DNA from: an uncultured Bacilli bacterium
GTDB lineage: Bacteria; Bacillota_I; Bacilli_A; RF39; UBA660
DNA length: 41,822 nt
Assembly: GCA_947628235.1 (NCBI GenBank)
Contig: CANQZC010000012.1
Location: 1 to 41,822 of the forward strand
Reading direction: 5' to 3'
The notes under the pieces are model-generated. The model was not told where the DNA came from, searched no databases, and saw only the letters and a program-made list of their open reading frames with translations. A program made the position numbers and the translations under genes. This document shows positions 24,432 to 32,406 of this stretch, in pieces. Each line of letters begins with the position of its first letter. Position 1 is the first letter of the stretch.

Positions 24432-25668
24432 GTAATCCCTTCTTTACTACATTTTTCATCGTCGACATAAATGTCTTATCTTTTCTCCTACCGACTGGTC
24501 TTCCACCTAAAGCAGTATAGTAAACATCTAATACTTTTTCTGCATAGTACTTAGCAGAATGTGCTTCTGCATTAATTCTAGCTTGTCTACTTAATCTTTC
24601 CTGAACGGTTTCATCATTCATAATTTTTAAAATGGCTTTTCGATACTCTTTATCGTTTTGAAAGAGATATCCATTTAAATCATCGATAACCACATCACGG
24701 AAAGCCTCATCATCTAAAGCAACAACAGGAACAGATGCCGCCATCGCCTCTAATAAAGTAAGTCCTTGTGTCTCCGTATGAGATGCGGTTACAAATACTT
24801 GAGGTATTTGATAATATTTATGGATCTGATCCCAAGGAATTTTTCCTGTGAAAATAACATTCTTTTCAATTCCCAACTTTTTGGCTTGGGCTTGAAAGGT
24901 TTCCATATCTGGTCCATCCCCAATAATTAATAACTTACAATGAGGATTTTTCTTAATTAACTCGACTTGATTATCGATTAAAAAAGTAACATTTTTTTCG
25001 GACGCTAAACGGCCTACAAAGAGAAGAATAAAATCTTCCTTAGAAAATCCTAATTCTTTCTTTAGTTTTTCCGTTTCTTCTTTCTTGTTTTTTTCACGAT
25101 AGAATCGTTCTACTTCGATTCCGGTAGGAACAATATGAATATTTCTTGTATACTCATATTTTTCTTTAAATAAATCATAAGTCTTTTTGGTTGGAACAAT
25201 CAATTCCGTTACCGTTTTATCACAATAGAATTTCGTTAAGTGCTCCACTATCTTCTTACTAGGGGCATCAAAGTATCCTTTGGTAATATAATGTACATAA
25301 TCTTCATACATCGTATGATAAGTATGAACAATTGGAATATCTAACTGATGCGCCATGATACGAGCAAAAGTACCTACTCCAAATTCCGTATGAGAATGGA
25401 TAATATCTAGATTCCATTCCTTAATTTTATTAACTGCTTTAATAGGATAAATTCCTGTTAATCGATAATCATAAATTCCGGTAGGTATTCCAGGAAGACG
25501 AATAATTCTATCATTTTTTTCAAAGACATAATGCATATCATCTGGATTTACAGTTACGATAAATACTTGATGTCCTTTTTTCCGTAAGGCACTTTCTAGC
25601 ATCGCAATACTAGTAGAAACACCATTAATAAAAGGAGGATAGGTATCTGTAAAAATTCCAATTCTCAT
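24421..25668 (-). CDS. GT4 glycosyltransferase, diacylglycerol glucosyltransferase-like
   Basis: A 415-aa GT-B fold family 4 enzyme. The N-terminal TDTYPPFINGVSTS loop, HSHTEFGVG, and HTYHTMYEDYVHYITKGYF (split here as HTYHTMYEDY and VHYITKGYF) closely resemble the monoglucosyldiacylglycerol synthases of Acholeplasma and streptococci. The nucleotide-sugar end has VGRLASEKN and the EX7E motif, TETQGLTLLEAM. Likely reaction: glucose transfer from UDP-glucose to diacylglycerol, giving the glycolipid used in membranes and as lipoteichoic acid anchor. A basic C-terminus (GRRKDKTF, KKGLHGK) fits membrane binding. Translation is coupled at both ends (ATGA with the flippase-like gene, 11-base overlap with tpiA). 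Confidence 0.87.
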   Translation of the reverse strand: MRIGIFTDTYPPFINGVSTSIAMLESALRKKGHQVFIVTVNPDDMHYVFEKNDRIIRLPGIPTGIYDYRLTGIYPIKAVNKIKEWNLDIIHSHTEFGVGTFARIMAHQLDIPIVHTYHTMYEDYVHYITKGYFDAPSKKIVEHLTKFYCDKTVTELIVPTKKTYDLFKEKYEYTRNIHIVPTGIEVERFYREKNKKEETEKLKKELGFSKEDFILLFVGRLASEKNVTFLIDNQVELIKKNPHCKLLIIGDGPDMETFQAQAKKLGIEKNVIFTGKIPWDQIHKYYQIPQVFVTASHTETQGLTLLEAMAASVPVVALDDEAFRDVVIDDLNGYLFQNDKEYRKAILKIMNDETVQERLSRQARINAEAHSAKYYAEKVLDVYYTALGGRPVGRRKDKTFMSTMKNVVKKGLHGK

Positions 25669-26678
25669 GATTTCACCTTCTTCATATTTAAGCTAATCGC
25701 ACCTACAAACATACCAAAATAATAAGTTACAAATCGCCATAAAAGCATAATTGCCATTAATTTAGATCCGTGGATAAAGTTTCCATAGAAAGAAACAAAT
25801 CCAAATTCTAGTCCTCCACTTCCTCCAGGGATAGGAACAAAAGATCCAATTAACATAACATAAGCACTAGTTACAATTGCTTGTGGTAAAATAAAACTTT
25901 GATAGTCCCCTGTCGCATATAAAAGGACAACAGGAATACTATAAAGAAGACAACACGCTAATAAATTTAAGAAAATGGTATACGCAAACTCTTTTTTATT
26001 CTTTAGTAGAACAGAAGCACTTTGATGAAATTTATTAATATATTCATCCCATTCTTCTAACTTTTTCTCTTTATTCCTTACAATTCTTAATTTGGTTAGC
26101 ACCGTAATTCCTAAATGAATCAATTTTTTATTTAACTTTTTACTGAATGCCACTAGAAATAAAATTACAATAACCGAGGTATTGATAATAAAACCAAGGC
26201 CTACTAAACGCTGTAATAAAATATTTTTCGCAAACAAGGAAAAAGTATGATTTGCAAGAACAGCAACGAGTCCTAAAAATACAATAGCAATCTGGTAAAC
26301 AATAAAGTTTTGAATAATCACACTAGTTGCCGATGTTATCTTCATACCATCTTTTACTAAGTGATAAACTTGATAAGGTTGTCCACCGGTTGCAAAAGGA
26401 GTTACGGCATTAAAGAATTGTGTTCTAAGCATCAACTGAAAAGAACTTAAATACCTTGTTTTGGGAACTATTTGTTTTGTAAAGATATGAATGGCTTTAC
26501 TTCGCAATACCCAATAGAGAATAACAAGTACGAAGGCTACTAATAACCAACCTGTATGGATATTCTTAAGTTGATCGATAATCGCATGGAAATCATCTTT
26601 TAGCGAAAAGTAGAGAACCAGTACCGTTATTCCAATTAATAACAAAGCATTGATAAAATTTTTTGTATTTTTTTTCAT
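25665..26678 (-). CDS. Flippase-like/LPG synthase TM-type membrane protein
   Basis: A 337-aa protein with about eight hydrophobic segments, of the UPF0104/LPG_synthase_TM family (PF03706; MprF N-terminal domain, AglD/YbhN type). Family signs are the GGQPYQVYHL segment near residue 95 and GSFVPIPGGSGGLEFGF near residues 277-293. Related proteins flip or transfer lipids. Next to a diacylglycerol glucosyltransferase, a role in moving or supporting glycolipid across the membrane is inferred. It lacks the MprF synthase domain, so it should not itself make lysyl-lipid. It lies two bases after pgk and overlaps the glycosyltransferase by ATGA. Confidence 0.85.
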   Translation of the reverse strand: MKKNTKNFINALLLIGITVLVLYFSLKDDFHAIIDQLKNIHTGWLLVAFVLVILYWVLRSKAIHIFTKQIVPKTRYLSSFQLMLRTQFFNAVTPFATGGQPYQVYHLVKDGMKITSATSVIIQNFIVYQIAIVFLGLVAVLANHTFSLFAKNILLQRLVGLGFIINTSVIVILFLVAFSKKLNKKLIHLGITVLTKLRIVRNKEKKLEEWDEYINKFHQSASVLLKNKKEFAYTIFLNLLACCLLYSIPVVLLYATGDYQSFILPQAIVTSAYVMLIGSFVPIPGGSGGLEFGFVSFYGNFIHGSKLMAIMLLWRFVTYYFGMFVGAISLNMKKVKS

Positions 26679-26680
26679 AT

Positions 26681-27865
26681 TTATTTTTCAGAAATGATAG
26701 AAATGCCTGGCAATTCTTTTCCTTCTAATAACTCTAAAGATGCTCCTCCTCCAGTAGAAATATGAGAAAATTTATCTTTATATCCAAATTGAATAGCAGC
26801 AGAAGCAGTATCTCCACCACCAAGAATGACAGTCGCATCTAATTTAGATAGTTTTTCACAAGTTACTTTGGTTCCAGCCGCAAATTTATCAATTTCAAAG
26901 GCACCGACAGGACCATTCCAAATAATCGTTTTACTCTTTTCTACATATTCATTGAATAAATCAAAAGTCCGAAGACTTAAATCTAATCCCATCTCGTCTT
27001 CATGAATATCACTAACAAGCGCTGCTCTCATAGGAGAATCTTCGCTTAATTCTTTTCCACATACACAATCTACAGGAAGAATAATCTTGTTTGGATATTC
27101 TTCTAACATCTTCTTACAGAAATCAATACTCTCTTCATCTAATAGAGATTTTCCTATTTCATATCCTTGCGCTTTTAGGAAAGTAAACATCATACCTCCC
27201 CCAATTAAAATATAATCAGCGATTTTAACAAGATTTTCAATCACACCAATCTTATCACTTACTTTTGCTCCTCCGAGGATAACCGTAAATGGTCTTTCTG
27301 GATCTTTGATTGCCTTTTCTAAATGATTTAATTCCTTTTCAATTAAGAAACCAATTCCATTTGGTAAATGACTAGCAATTCCTACATTAGAAGCATGCGC
27401 TCTATGAGCGGTACCAAAAGCATCATTGATATAAATATCTCCTAAAGATGCCCAATAAGCACCTAACTCTGGATCATTACTACTTTCTTTTTTACCATCT
27501 AAATCTTCATATCTTGTATTTTGAACAAGTAAAACATCACCGTTTTGTAACGCTGCAACTGCCTTTTCTAGAGTTTCTCCTCTCGTTTCAGGAACGAAAA
27601 CAACCTCTTTAGAAAGTAATTCACTAAGTCTTAAAGCGACTGGTCGTAAATCGTTTTTAGCAAGATCTGTCTCTTCTTTCACTCTTCCTAAATGAGACAT
27701 TAAAATTACTTTTGCTCCATGATTCATTGCATATTCAATTGTCTTTAAACTCTCTTGAATACGGTTATCATCTTGAATCACACCATCCTTCATAGGTACA
27801 TTAAAATCGACCCGAATGATGACTCTTTTTCCATTTAAATCATAATCTCTTATTGTCTTTTTCAT
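26681..27865 (-). CDS. pgk: Phosphoglycerate kinase
   Basis: Transfers phosphate between 1,3-bisphosphoglycerate and ADP in glycolysis. At 394 aa it is full length: RVDFNVP near residue 20, LMSHLGRVKE, the AFGTAHRAHAS loop, and the ATP-site GGGDTASA with STGGGASLELLEG at the C-terminus. The start at 27865 (MKKTI) has GGAGGAAAAT upstream; the in-frame GTG at 27877 would sit on the ribosome binding site. It heads an operon with a flippase-like gene, a glycosyltransferase and tpiA. This mix couples triose-phosphate glycolysis genes with glycolipid synthesis. Confidence 0.97.
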   Translation of the reverse strand: MKKTIRDYDLNGKRVIIRVDFNVPMKDGVIQDDNRIQESLKTIEYAMNHGAKVILMSHLGRVKEETDLAKNDLRPVALRLSELLSKEVVFVPETRGETLEKAVAALQNGDVLLVQNTRYEDLDGKKESSNDPELGAYWASLGDIYINDAFGTAHRAHASNVGIASHLPNGIGFLIEKELNHLEKAIKDPERPFTVILGGAKVSDKIGVIENLVKIADYILIGGGMMFTFLKAQGYEIGKSLLDEESIDFCKKMLEEYPNKIILPVDCVCGKELSEDSPMRAALVSDIHEDEMGLDLSLRTFDLFNEYVEKSKTIIWNGPVGAFEIDKFAAGTKVTCEKLSKLDATVILGGGDTASAAIQFGYKDKFSHISTGGGASLELLEGKELPGISIISEK

Positions 27866-27892
27866 ATTTTCCTCCACTATACAACTACTATT

Positions 27893-27921
27893 ATTTTACT
27901 ATATTTTTTCCGTTTATACAA
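27893..27921 (-). promoter_or_regulatory. Promoter of the pgk operon
   Basis: TTGTAT (27916-27921), 17 bases, TAAAAT (27893-27898), directly after the efp terminator. Confidence 0.6.
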
Positions 27922-27949
27922 TCAAAAAAAAAGAGAACAAATCTCTTTT
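27922..27949 (-). terminator. Terminator of efp
   Basis: AAAAGAGA/TCTCTTTT stem followed by a run of nine T on the minus strand. The first arm includes part of the efp stop codon. Confidence 0.83.
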
Positions 27950-28505
27950 AAGCACGAGATGCATATGAACCATCTTTTGTGCTGATAACGATAGTCTCTC
28001 CTTGTTCAATAAATAAAGGTACTCTAACAGATAATCCTGTCTCTAAAACAGCATCCTTAGTTGCATTGTTGGTAGTATTTCCTTTAACTGCAGGTTCTGT
28101 TTGTGTTACTACTAAATCTACCTTTTCTGGTAAAATAACTCCTAAGATTTCTCCTTGATAAATAGATACCATTACTTCTAGTCCATCTTTTAGATAATAT
28201 TTATCATTTCCTAAATGATCTTCAGATAACTCAATTTGTTCATAACTTTCATTATCCATGAAAGTATAATTACTTCCGTTAACATATAAGAATTGCATTG
28301 TTCTTTTTTCAATCATTGCTTTTTCTAGTTTGATACTACTATTGAAAGTTTTTTCAATGATGGCACCAGTTCTTAAGTTCTTTAGTTTTGCTTTGACAAA
28401 AGCAGCACCTTTTCCTGGTTTAACATGTTGGAAATCAAGGACAATATAAATATTATCTTCAAATAGAATAGTCATACCGTTTTTAATATCATTAACATTA
28501 ACCAT
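27948..28505 (-). CDS. efp: Elongation factor P
   Basis: EF-P enters the ribosome E site and relieves stalling at consecutive prolines. At 185 aa it has the three-domain form: KOW-like N-terminal domain with the modification loop VKPGKGAAFV (lysine at about 32), middle OB domain (DNESYEQIELSEDHLG) and C-terminal OB domain ending GLSVRVPLFIEQGE and DGSYASRA. The loop lysine is conserved. How it is modified here is not visible in the window. AAAGGAG precedes the ATG. No promoter is evident between this gene and the hairpin upstream, so it may depend on read-through from rpmG. Confidence 0.97.
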   Translation of the reverse strand: MVNVNDIKNGMTILFEDNIYIVLDFQHVKPGKGAAFVKAKLKNLRTGAIIEKTFNSSIKLEKAMIEKRTMQFLYVNGSNYTFMDNESYEQIELSEDHLGNDKYYLKDGLEVMVSIYQGEILGVILPEKVDLVVTQTEPAVKGNTTNNATKDAVLETGLSVRVPLFIEQGETIVISTKDGSYASRA

Positions 28506-28523
28506 AAAATACTCCTTTCTACC

Positions 28524-28556
28524 AAAAAATAAGGGCTCATCTACCTTATTTTTCCA
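28524..28556 (-). terminator. Terminator-like hairpin ahead of efp
   Basis: AAAAATAAGG/CCTTATTTTT, a 10-bp stem with a 9-base loop. The stop codon of the small upstream ORF is the first three bases of the loop. A ribosome finishing that ORF would cover the first stem arm. This could be a true terminator or a translation-sensitive attenuator of efp. Confidence 0.7.
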
Positions 28557-28747
28557 CTTTTTCCGTAAACTTTAATCTTCGCTTTATTTTTCCGAGATAT
28601 CTTAGTCATCTCAGATCTCATATATCCCCTGTTCTCATATTTTAAACTAGCACTTGCACTTCGTGCTTTGGGAGCGAAAGTCTCTTGGTTAGCTTGCATT
28701 TTTATTAATTTTGCATAATTGATTGATGTAATAAAATGTCTAAACAT
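28541..28747 (-). CDS. Small basic protein or leader ORF, unknown
   Basis: A 68-aa reading frame between rpmG and efp, strongly basic (Lys/Arg rich, ending KIKVYGKSGKIR), without membrane segment or cysteine. AGGAG lies about 12 bases ahead of the ATG, at the 3' end of rpmG. I recognise no family. It could be a small RNA-binding protein made with L33, a leader peptide whose stop codon lies in the hairpin before efp, or a chance frame. The composition and position make a real gene plausible but unproven. Confidence 0.45.
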   Translation of the reverse strand: MFRHFITSINYAKLIKMQANQETFAPKARSASASLKYENRGYMRSEMTKISRKNKAKIKVYGKSGKIR

Positions 28748-28753
28748 GCTGGA

Positions 28754-28921
28754 TTATTTCTCCTCTTTATGTGGTGTAACTTTTCTACACTTTGCGCAGA
28801 ATTTGTTTAATTCTAAACGATCTGTTGTTGTTCTTTTATTTTTTTCAGTACGATAATTTTCTTCTCCACAAACCGTACATTTAAGAGTGATTCTTTGTCT
28901 TGCCTCTCCTTTTTTTGCCAT
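28754..28921 (-). CDS. rpmG: Ribosomal protein L33, zinc-binding form
   Basis: A 55-aa 50S subunit protein. The zinc ribbon has two CxxC pairs: CTVC near the N-terminal third and CAKC near the C-terminus, with [11 protein letters not shown] between them as in L33. The start at 28921 (MAKKGEARQ) has AAGGAGGG upstream; an upstream in-frame start would only add the ribosome binding site as coding sequence. The cysteine-containing (zinc) form is the one replaced by a zinc-free paralogue under zinc limitation in some Bacillota; no paralogue is in this window. Confidence 0.95.
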   Translation of the reverse strand: MAKKGEARQRITLKCTVCGEENYRTEKNKRTTTDRLELNKFCAKCRKVTPHKEEK

Positions 28922-28952
28922 GCTCTTTCCCTCCTTTTTGTTACGCACACTT

Positions 28953-28980
28953 ATTATAGCAAATTATTTATAAATTTCAA
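28953..28980 (-). promoter_or_regulatory. Promoter of rpmG
   Basis: TTGAAA (28975-28980), 16 bases, TATAAT (28953-28958) with TGC before it. The -35 lies inside the last codons of the PBP2-type gene. Confidence 0.78.
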
Positions 28981-31039
28981 AGTATTTTTTGGAAACTTTT
29001 TGACTTATTCGCTTGTTTATCTTAGACATTTGATAGAAACTGATGTCTCCTGTTCCTACATTCGGAGTAACAACCGTAAAAGTTACTTTCGGCTTATTAT
29101 AAGGAGCATACGCTACTAAGACCGTCGAAAGAGTCTCCGTATCTATCTTTTGATCATGATTGGTATCAATAAAACTCTGAGAAGTACCGGTCTTTCCTGC
29201 TGGCTTATATTTATTATTGATAAATCCGTATCCCGTACCACCGCCTTCAAATACCATTTGAAGTCCTAATTTCACACGGTCTAAATACTTTTTACTAGTA
29301 GATAACTTATTTAATACCGTTGGCGTTGTTTGGAAAACAAGTTTTGTTAATTTCTCTTTGGTTGGTTCATAGACTGCTTTTAAAAGATAAGGTTTCATTC
29401 TGTTTCCACCATTCGCTACGGTAGAAATATATTGCGATAATTGAATTGGTGTATAGTTATCATATTGACCTATCGCTAAATCAAGAAGTAAGCCTCCTTG
29501 CGTACTAGTCCCAATCAAGCCTTCTGTTTCATTTGGAAGATCAATTCCCGTCTTTACTCCTAAACCAAATTCTCCAAAGATTTTACGATAAGTATCAAAA
29601 TCTTTTTGTGAAGCTTTAAAAGCCATATTGTATCGATAGTTAGCTCCTGCTAATTTCATTGCTGTATGGAATTGATAAGTGTTGGAAGAATACTTTAATG
29701 CTTGAACATCATTGATATTTCCATATCTAGTATGAGAACACTTTAAAGGCGCTCCCGCTAATTTAATACAAGCATCATTTCGTACTTCCCCAATCTTTAA
29801 GCTACCTGTTTCATATCCGACAATTTGAGAAGCAGCTTTGACAGAAGATCCTGGCGTAACAATAGAATTAATAACACCTGGAGTCTCATCATATACTTTG
29901 TATTTTCCATTTTTCTTCTCTACTCTTTTTCCAGCCATTGCTAAAATCTCACCAGTATTAGGATCTTGAATCACAATAAAACCACGGTCTAAATACTTTG
30001 TATATTTATCGTTCTTTTTTGTTGAAATCAGTTCTTTTTCTAGTATTTTTTCCATTTCCTTTTGAAGTTCAATATCAATTGTAAGCACAATATCATATCC
30101 GCGATGTCCTTCTTCAACAACTTCATAACCACTAGAAGTTACCTTATATTTTGTCTTTTCTCCTTTTAAAAGAGCTTCATATTGAGCTTCTAAGTAACTG
30201 ATTCCTACTCGGTCATTTAACTCGTATCCGAGCGCTAAATAGGAATCCTTTAATTCCGCCGGTACTCCACTTTCACTACTAGAAATATTTCCTAAAATAG
30301 AACGGAAGGTATCTCCATAAGGATAGTATCTTTCCCAGTCTAATCGCGTAGAAAATCCACTTAAAGAAGTTAAATTCTCTGCAATCATCGCATATTCTTC
30401 ATCCGTTACATCGTCTTTTTTAATCACTTTTTCAGTATAAGAATACCCATCATTCATAAGTGTATAAATATAGGCAGCTTCTCTATCGATTTTCTCATAA
30501 GAAGAAAGTTCTTCCTCAATAATTCTTTCTTTCTTCAATTTTTCAATTTCCGCATCCGTTAATTTTCTTTCATCTAATGCTTGCCATTCTTCTTCAGTAA
30601 TTTTTTGATTTGCTTCCTCTTTATGGTTTAAAATCCAAAATGTTTTTAAATCATTTTCTTTTAATTTGGATTCTTCTACTTCTAAATAATTCGCTACTTG
30701 ATAAGCCATTTTAATTTCTTTTTCTGTCGAGGTTCCTAAGACTTTTCGATACACAATTGTCTTGACAGGAACATTATCTACAAGTAACTTTCCATTTCGG
30801 TCATAAATTCTTCCTCTCGGTGCGGTTGGTCCTTCAATAATTTGATTATTTAATCTTTCAATATCATCGGCATACTTTTGATAATCCGTAATTTGAACTT
30901 CATAAAGTTTCCATACCAAAGTAAAAAAGCACAAGAAAATCATAACCCCTAATATTTTATATCGTCTATGAATAATCGTGGTTACATCTCTTTTTGCTTT
31001 CTTCATTTCTTGTGGATGATAAATCTTTCTTTTTTTCAT
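28964..31039 (-). CDS. mrdA: Class B penicillin-binding protein, PBP2 type
   Basis: A monofunctional peptidoglycan transpeptidase anchored in the membrane by one N-terminal segment (about residues 27-45). The pedestal domain begins with GPTAPRGRIYDRNGKLL, the usual PBP2/FtsI signature. The three active-site motifs are present: SxxK as SSVK in TPGSSVKAAS, SxN as SSN in KYSSNTYQF, and KTG in AGKTGTSQSF. The start at 31039 (MKKRKIYH) has CAGGGGG upstream; the frame is open further, but those codons lack a ribosome binding site. At 691 aa with a long Lys/Glu-rich insert in the pedestal (about 150-200) it fits Bacillota PBP2A/PbpH. An elongation role is likely; a septal role is not excluded. Confidence 0.9.
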   Translation of the reverse strand: MKKRKIYHPQEMKKAKRDVTTIIHRRYKILGVMIFLCFFTLVWKLYEVQITDYQKYADDIERLNNQIIEGPTAPRGRIYDRNGKLLVDNVPVKTIVYRKVLGTSTEKEIKMAYQVANYLEVEESKLKENDLKTFWILNHKEEANQKITEEEWQALDERKLTDAEIEKLKKERIIEEELSSYEKIDREAAYIYTLMNDGYSYTEKVIKKDDVTDEEYAMIAENLTSLSGFSTRLDWERYYPYGDTFRSILGNISSSESGVPAELKDSYLALGYELNDRVGISYLEAQYEALLKGEKTKYKVTSSGYEVVEEGHRGYDIVLTIDIELQKEMEKILEKELISTKKNDKYTKYLDRGFIVIQDPNTGEILAMAGKRVEKKNGKYKVYDETPGVINSIVTPGSSVKAASQIVGYETGSLKIGEVRNDACIKLAGAPLKCSHTRYGNINDVQALKYSSNTYQFHTAMKLAGANYRYNMAFKASQKDFDTYRKIFGEFGLGVKTGIDLPNETEGLIGTSTQGGLLLDLAIGQYDNYTPIQLSQYISTVANGGNRMKPYLLKAVYEPTKEKLTKLVFQTTPTVLNKLSTSKKYLDRVKLGLQMVFEGGGTGYGFINNKYKPAGKTGTSQSFIDTNHDQKIDTETLSTVLVAYAPYNKPKVTFTVVTPNVGTGDISFYQMSKINKRISQKVSKKYFEIYK

Positions 31040-31090
31040 AAAATCCCCCTGATTTTCGCACAAAAATGTTTCTTTGGCATATCCTATAGT

Positions 31091-31360
31091 ATGATAGAAA
31101 AAATAATACATTCCTATGTGGATAAACTCTCTAAAGAAGATATCATTCGTTTTGCGGAAGAAAACCATGTCTCTTTAACTTCTAACGAAGTAGACATTCT
31201 CTACCGAGAGATTAAAACGAATTGGTACCCATTATTATACAACCCAAAACCTATTTTTGAAAGAGTAAAAGAAGAAGTTTCTCCTTCTACTTATCAAAAT
31301 ATTCTATATTTTTATGATCTTTATAGTAAGAAACTACATTCATTTCTAAATTTTCATTAA
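31091..31360 (+). CDS. DUF2624-like protein (YqfT type)
   Basis: A small soluble 89-aa protein on the plus strand, all helical by appearance: SYVDKLSKEDIIRFAEENHVSL, split here as SYVDKLSKEDIIRF and AEENHVSLTSNEVD, then PKPIFERVKEEVSP and a C-terminal helix. The pattern of a short helix, an L-T turn and a long helix resembles B. subtilis YqfT (DUF2624). The neighbour nfo corresponds to yqfS, which lies beside yqfT in B. subtilis. Here the two genes converge and overlap by 74 bases instead of running in tandem. No ribosome binding site is visible before the ATG at 31091. Function unknown. Confidence 0.68.
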   Translation: MIEKIIHSYVDKLSKEDIIRFAEENHVSLTSNEVDILYREIKTNWYPLLYNPKPIFERVKEEVSPSTYQNILYFYDLYSKKLHSFLNFH

Positions 31361-32201
31361 AAGTTTCTTCTTCTAGCATAGCAATTTCAAAGCGATAAGG
31401 TGGATATAACTTATCTATATATGGAGTCTCTAAGATTTTAGGGATTCCTTTTAGTTTTGGATGATGGACAATCCGATTTAAAGCTTCATATCCAATCTCT
31501 CCATATCCAATATTCGCATGTCTATCTTTATGAGATGAAAAAGGATTCTTACTATCGTTGACATGAACTACTTGTAACTTTTCAAGGCCGATAACACGGT
31601 CAAATTCTGCTAAGAAAGAATCAAAATTTTCCATGGAATAACCCGCATCATGTAAGTGACAGGTATCGATACATACGCCTACTTTCTCAGGATAAGATAC
31701 ATTCTCGATAATCGCTTTTAATTCCTCTAAATGAGAACCAATTTCGGTTCCTTTTCCAGCCATTGTCTCTAGGCAGATAATGACTTTTTGATCTTCTAGG
31801 ATAGATGCATTTAGAGCCTCTACAATATTTTGAATTCCCTCTTCTATCCCTACTCCCACATGACTTCCTGGATGAAGCACTAATTTGGTAAGACCTAATT
31901 CTTCTACTCTAGAAATTTCTTCTTTTAGAAAAGAAATATTAAAATCTTTATTTTTCGCATTCGCTAAATTGATAATATAAGGCGCATGAACTACTACATC
32001 CTTACTATTAATATGCTCTTGTGCCATCAAATTATGTGCTTGAAGAGTCAAATTAGAATCGAGAGGAATTCTTTTTGTATTTTGGGGTGCTCCTGTATAA
32101 AACATAAAAGTAGACCCACCATACGCTAATGTTTCCATCACACTTCCTAACATTTGCTTCTCTTTTGAAAAAGAGACATGAGAACCTAATAATTCTTTCA
32201 T
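31287..32201 (-). CDS. nfo: Endonuclease IV
   Basis: A zinc-dependent AP endonuclease of base excision repair. At 304 aa the TIM-barrel metal ligands are recognisable: GSHVSF near the start, VVHAPYIINLA, VLHPGSHVG, CLETMAGKG, CIDTCHLHDAGY, VHVNDSKNPFSSHKDRHANIGYG, split here as VHVNDSKNP and HKDRHANIGYG, and ETPY. The last about 17 residues extend past the usual end and are encoded in DNA also used by the convergent DUF2624-like gene. AAAGGAGG precedes the ATG. Confidence 0.95.
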   Translation of the reverse strand: MKELLGSHVSFSKEKQMLGSVMETLAYGGSTFMFYTGAPQNTKRIPLDSNLTLQAHNLMAQEHINSKDVVVHAPYIINLANAKNKDFNISFLKEEISRVEELGLTKLVLHPGSHVGVGIEEGIQNIVEALNASILEDQKVIICLETMAGKGTEIGSHLEELKAIIENVSYPEKVGVCIDTCHLHDAGYSMENFDSFLAEFDRVIGLEKLQVVHVNDSKNPFSSHKDRHANIGYGEIGYEALNRIVHHPKLKGIPKILETPYIDKLYPPYRFEIAMLEEETFNENLEMNVVSYYKDHKNIEYFDK

Positions 32202-32221
32202 ATATTCCTCCTTTTATGATA

Positions 32222-32246
32222 ACAAAAAGGCTAGTACAAACTAGTC
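32222..32246 (-). terminator. Terminator of the 52-aa membrane gene
   Basis: AAAG, a mismatch, CTAGT paired with ACTAG and CTTT around TTGT, then TTTTT. The stop codon lies in the first stem arm. Confidence 0.7.
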
Positions 32247-32399
32247 TTTATTTAAGGTATTAAAAACAGCTTTAAAGATAAGAAAACCACCAACAACAAT
32301 ACCGATCCATAAGAGTGGATTTGAATAGTTGTCAAATATCCAATCTCTAAGTTTTAAAGAATACTCATTTAAAGTATCCCAAAGATTTAATACTTGCAT
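32241..32399 (-). CDS. 52-aa membrane protein, unknown
   Basis: A small gene seven bases after the pcrA stop. The protein has an aromatic, charged N-terminal helix (LWDTLNEYSLKLRDWIF) followed by one transmembrane segment (PLLWIGIVVGGFLIFKAVF) and a short KD end. GGTGTAGGTGG precedes the ATG and a terminator overlaps the stop. It is cotranscribed with pcrA by position. No family recognised. Confidence 0.7.
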   Translation of the reverse strand: MQVLNLWDTLNEYSLKLRDWIFDNYSNPLLWIGIVVGGFLIFKAVFNTLNKD

Positions 32400-32406
32400 A
32401 TTCCAC

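Noticed and set aside
30968..31090. Upstream extension of the DUF2624-like gene
   Set aside because: The extra 41 codons are antisense to the start of the PBP2-type gene and have no ribosome binding site; the ATG at 31091 fits the family length better.
31040..31168. 43-residue N-terminal extension of the PBP2-type protein
   Set aside because: It would run across the divergent gene's start, and a clear CAGGGGG site precedes the ATG at 31039.
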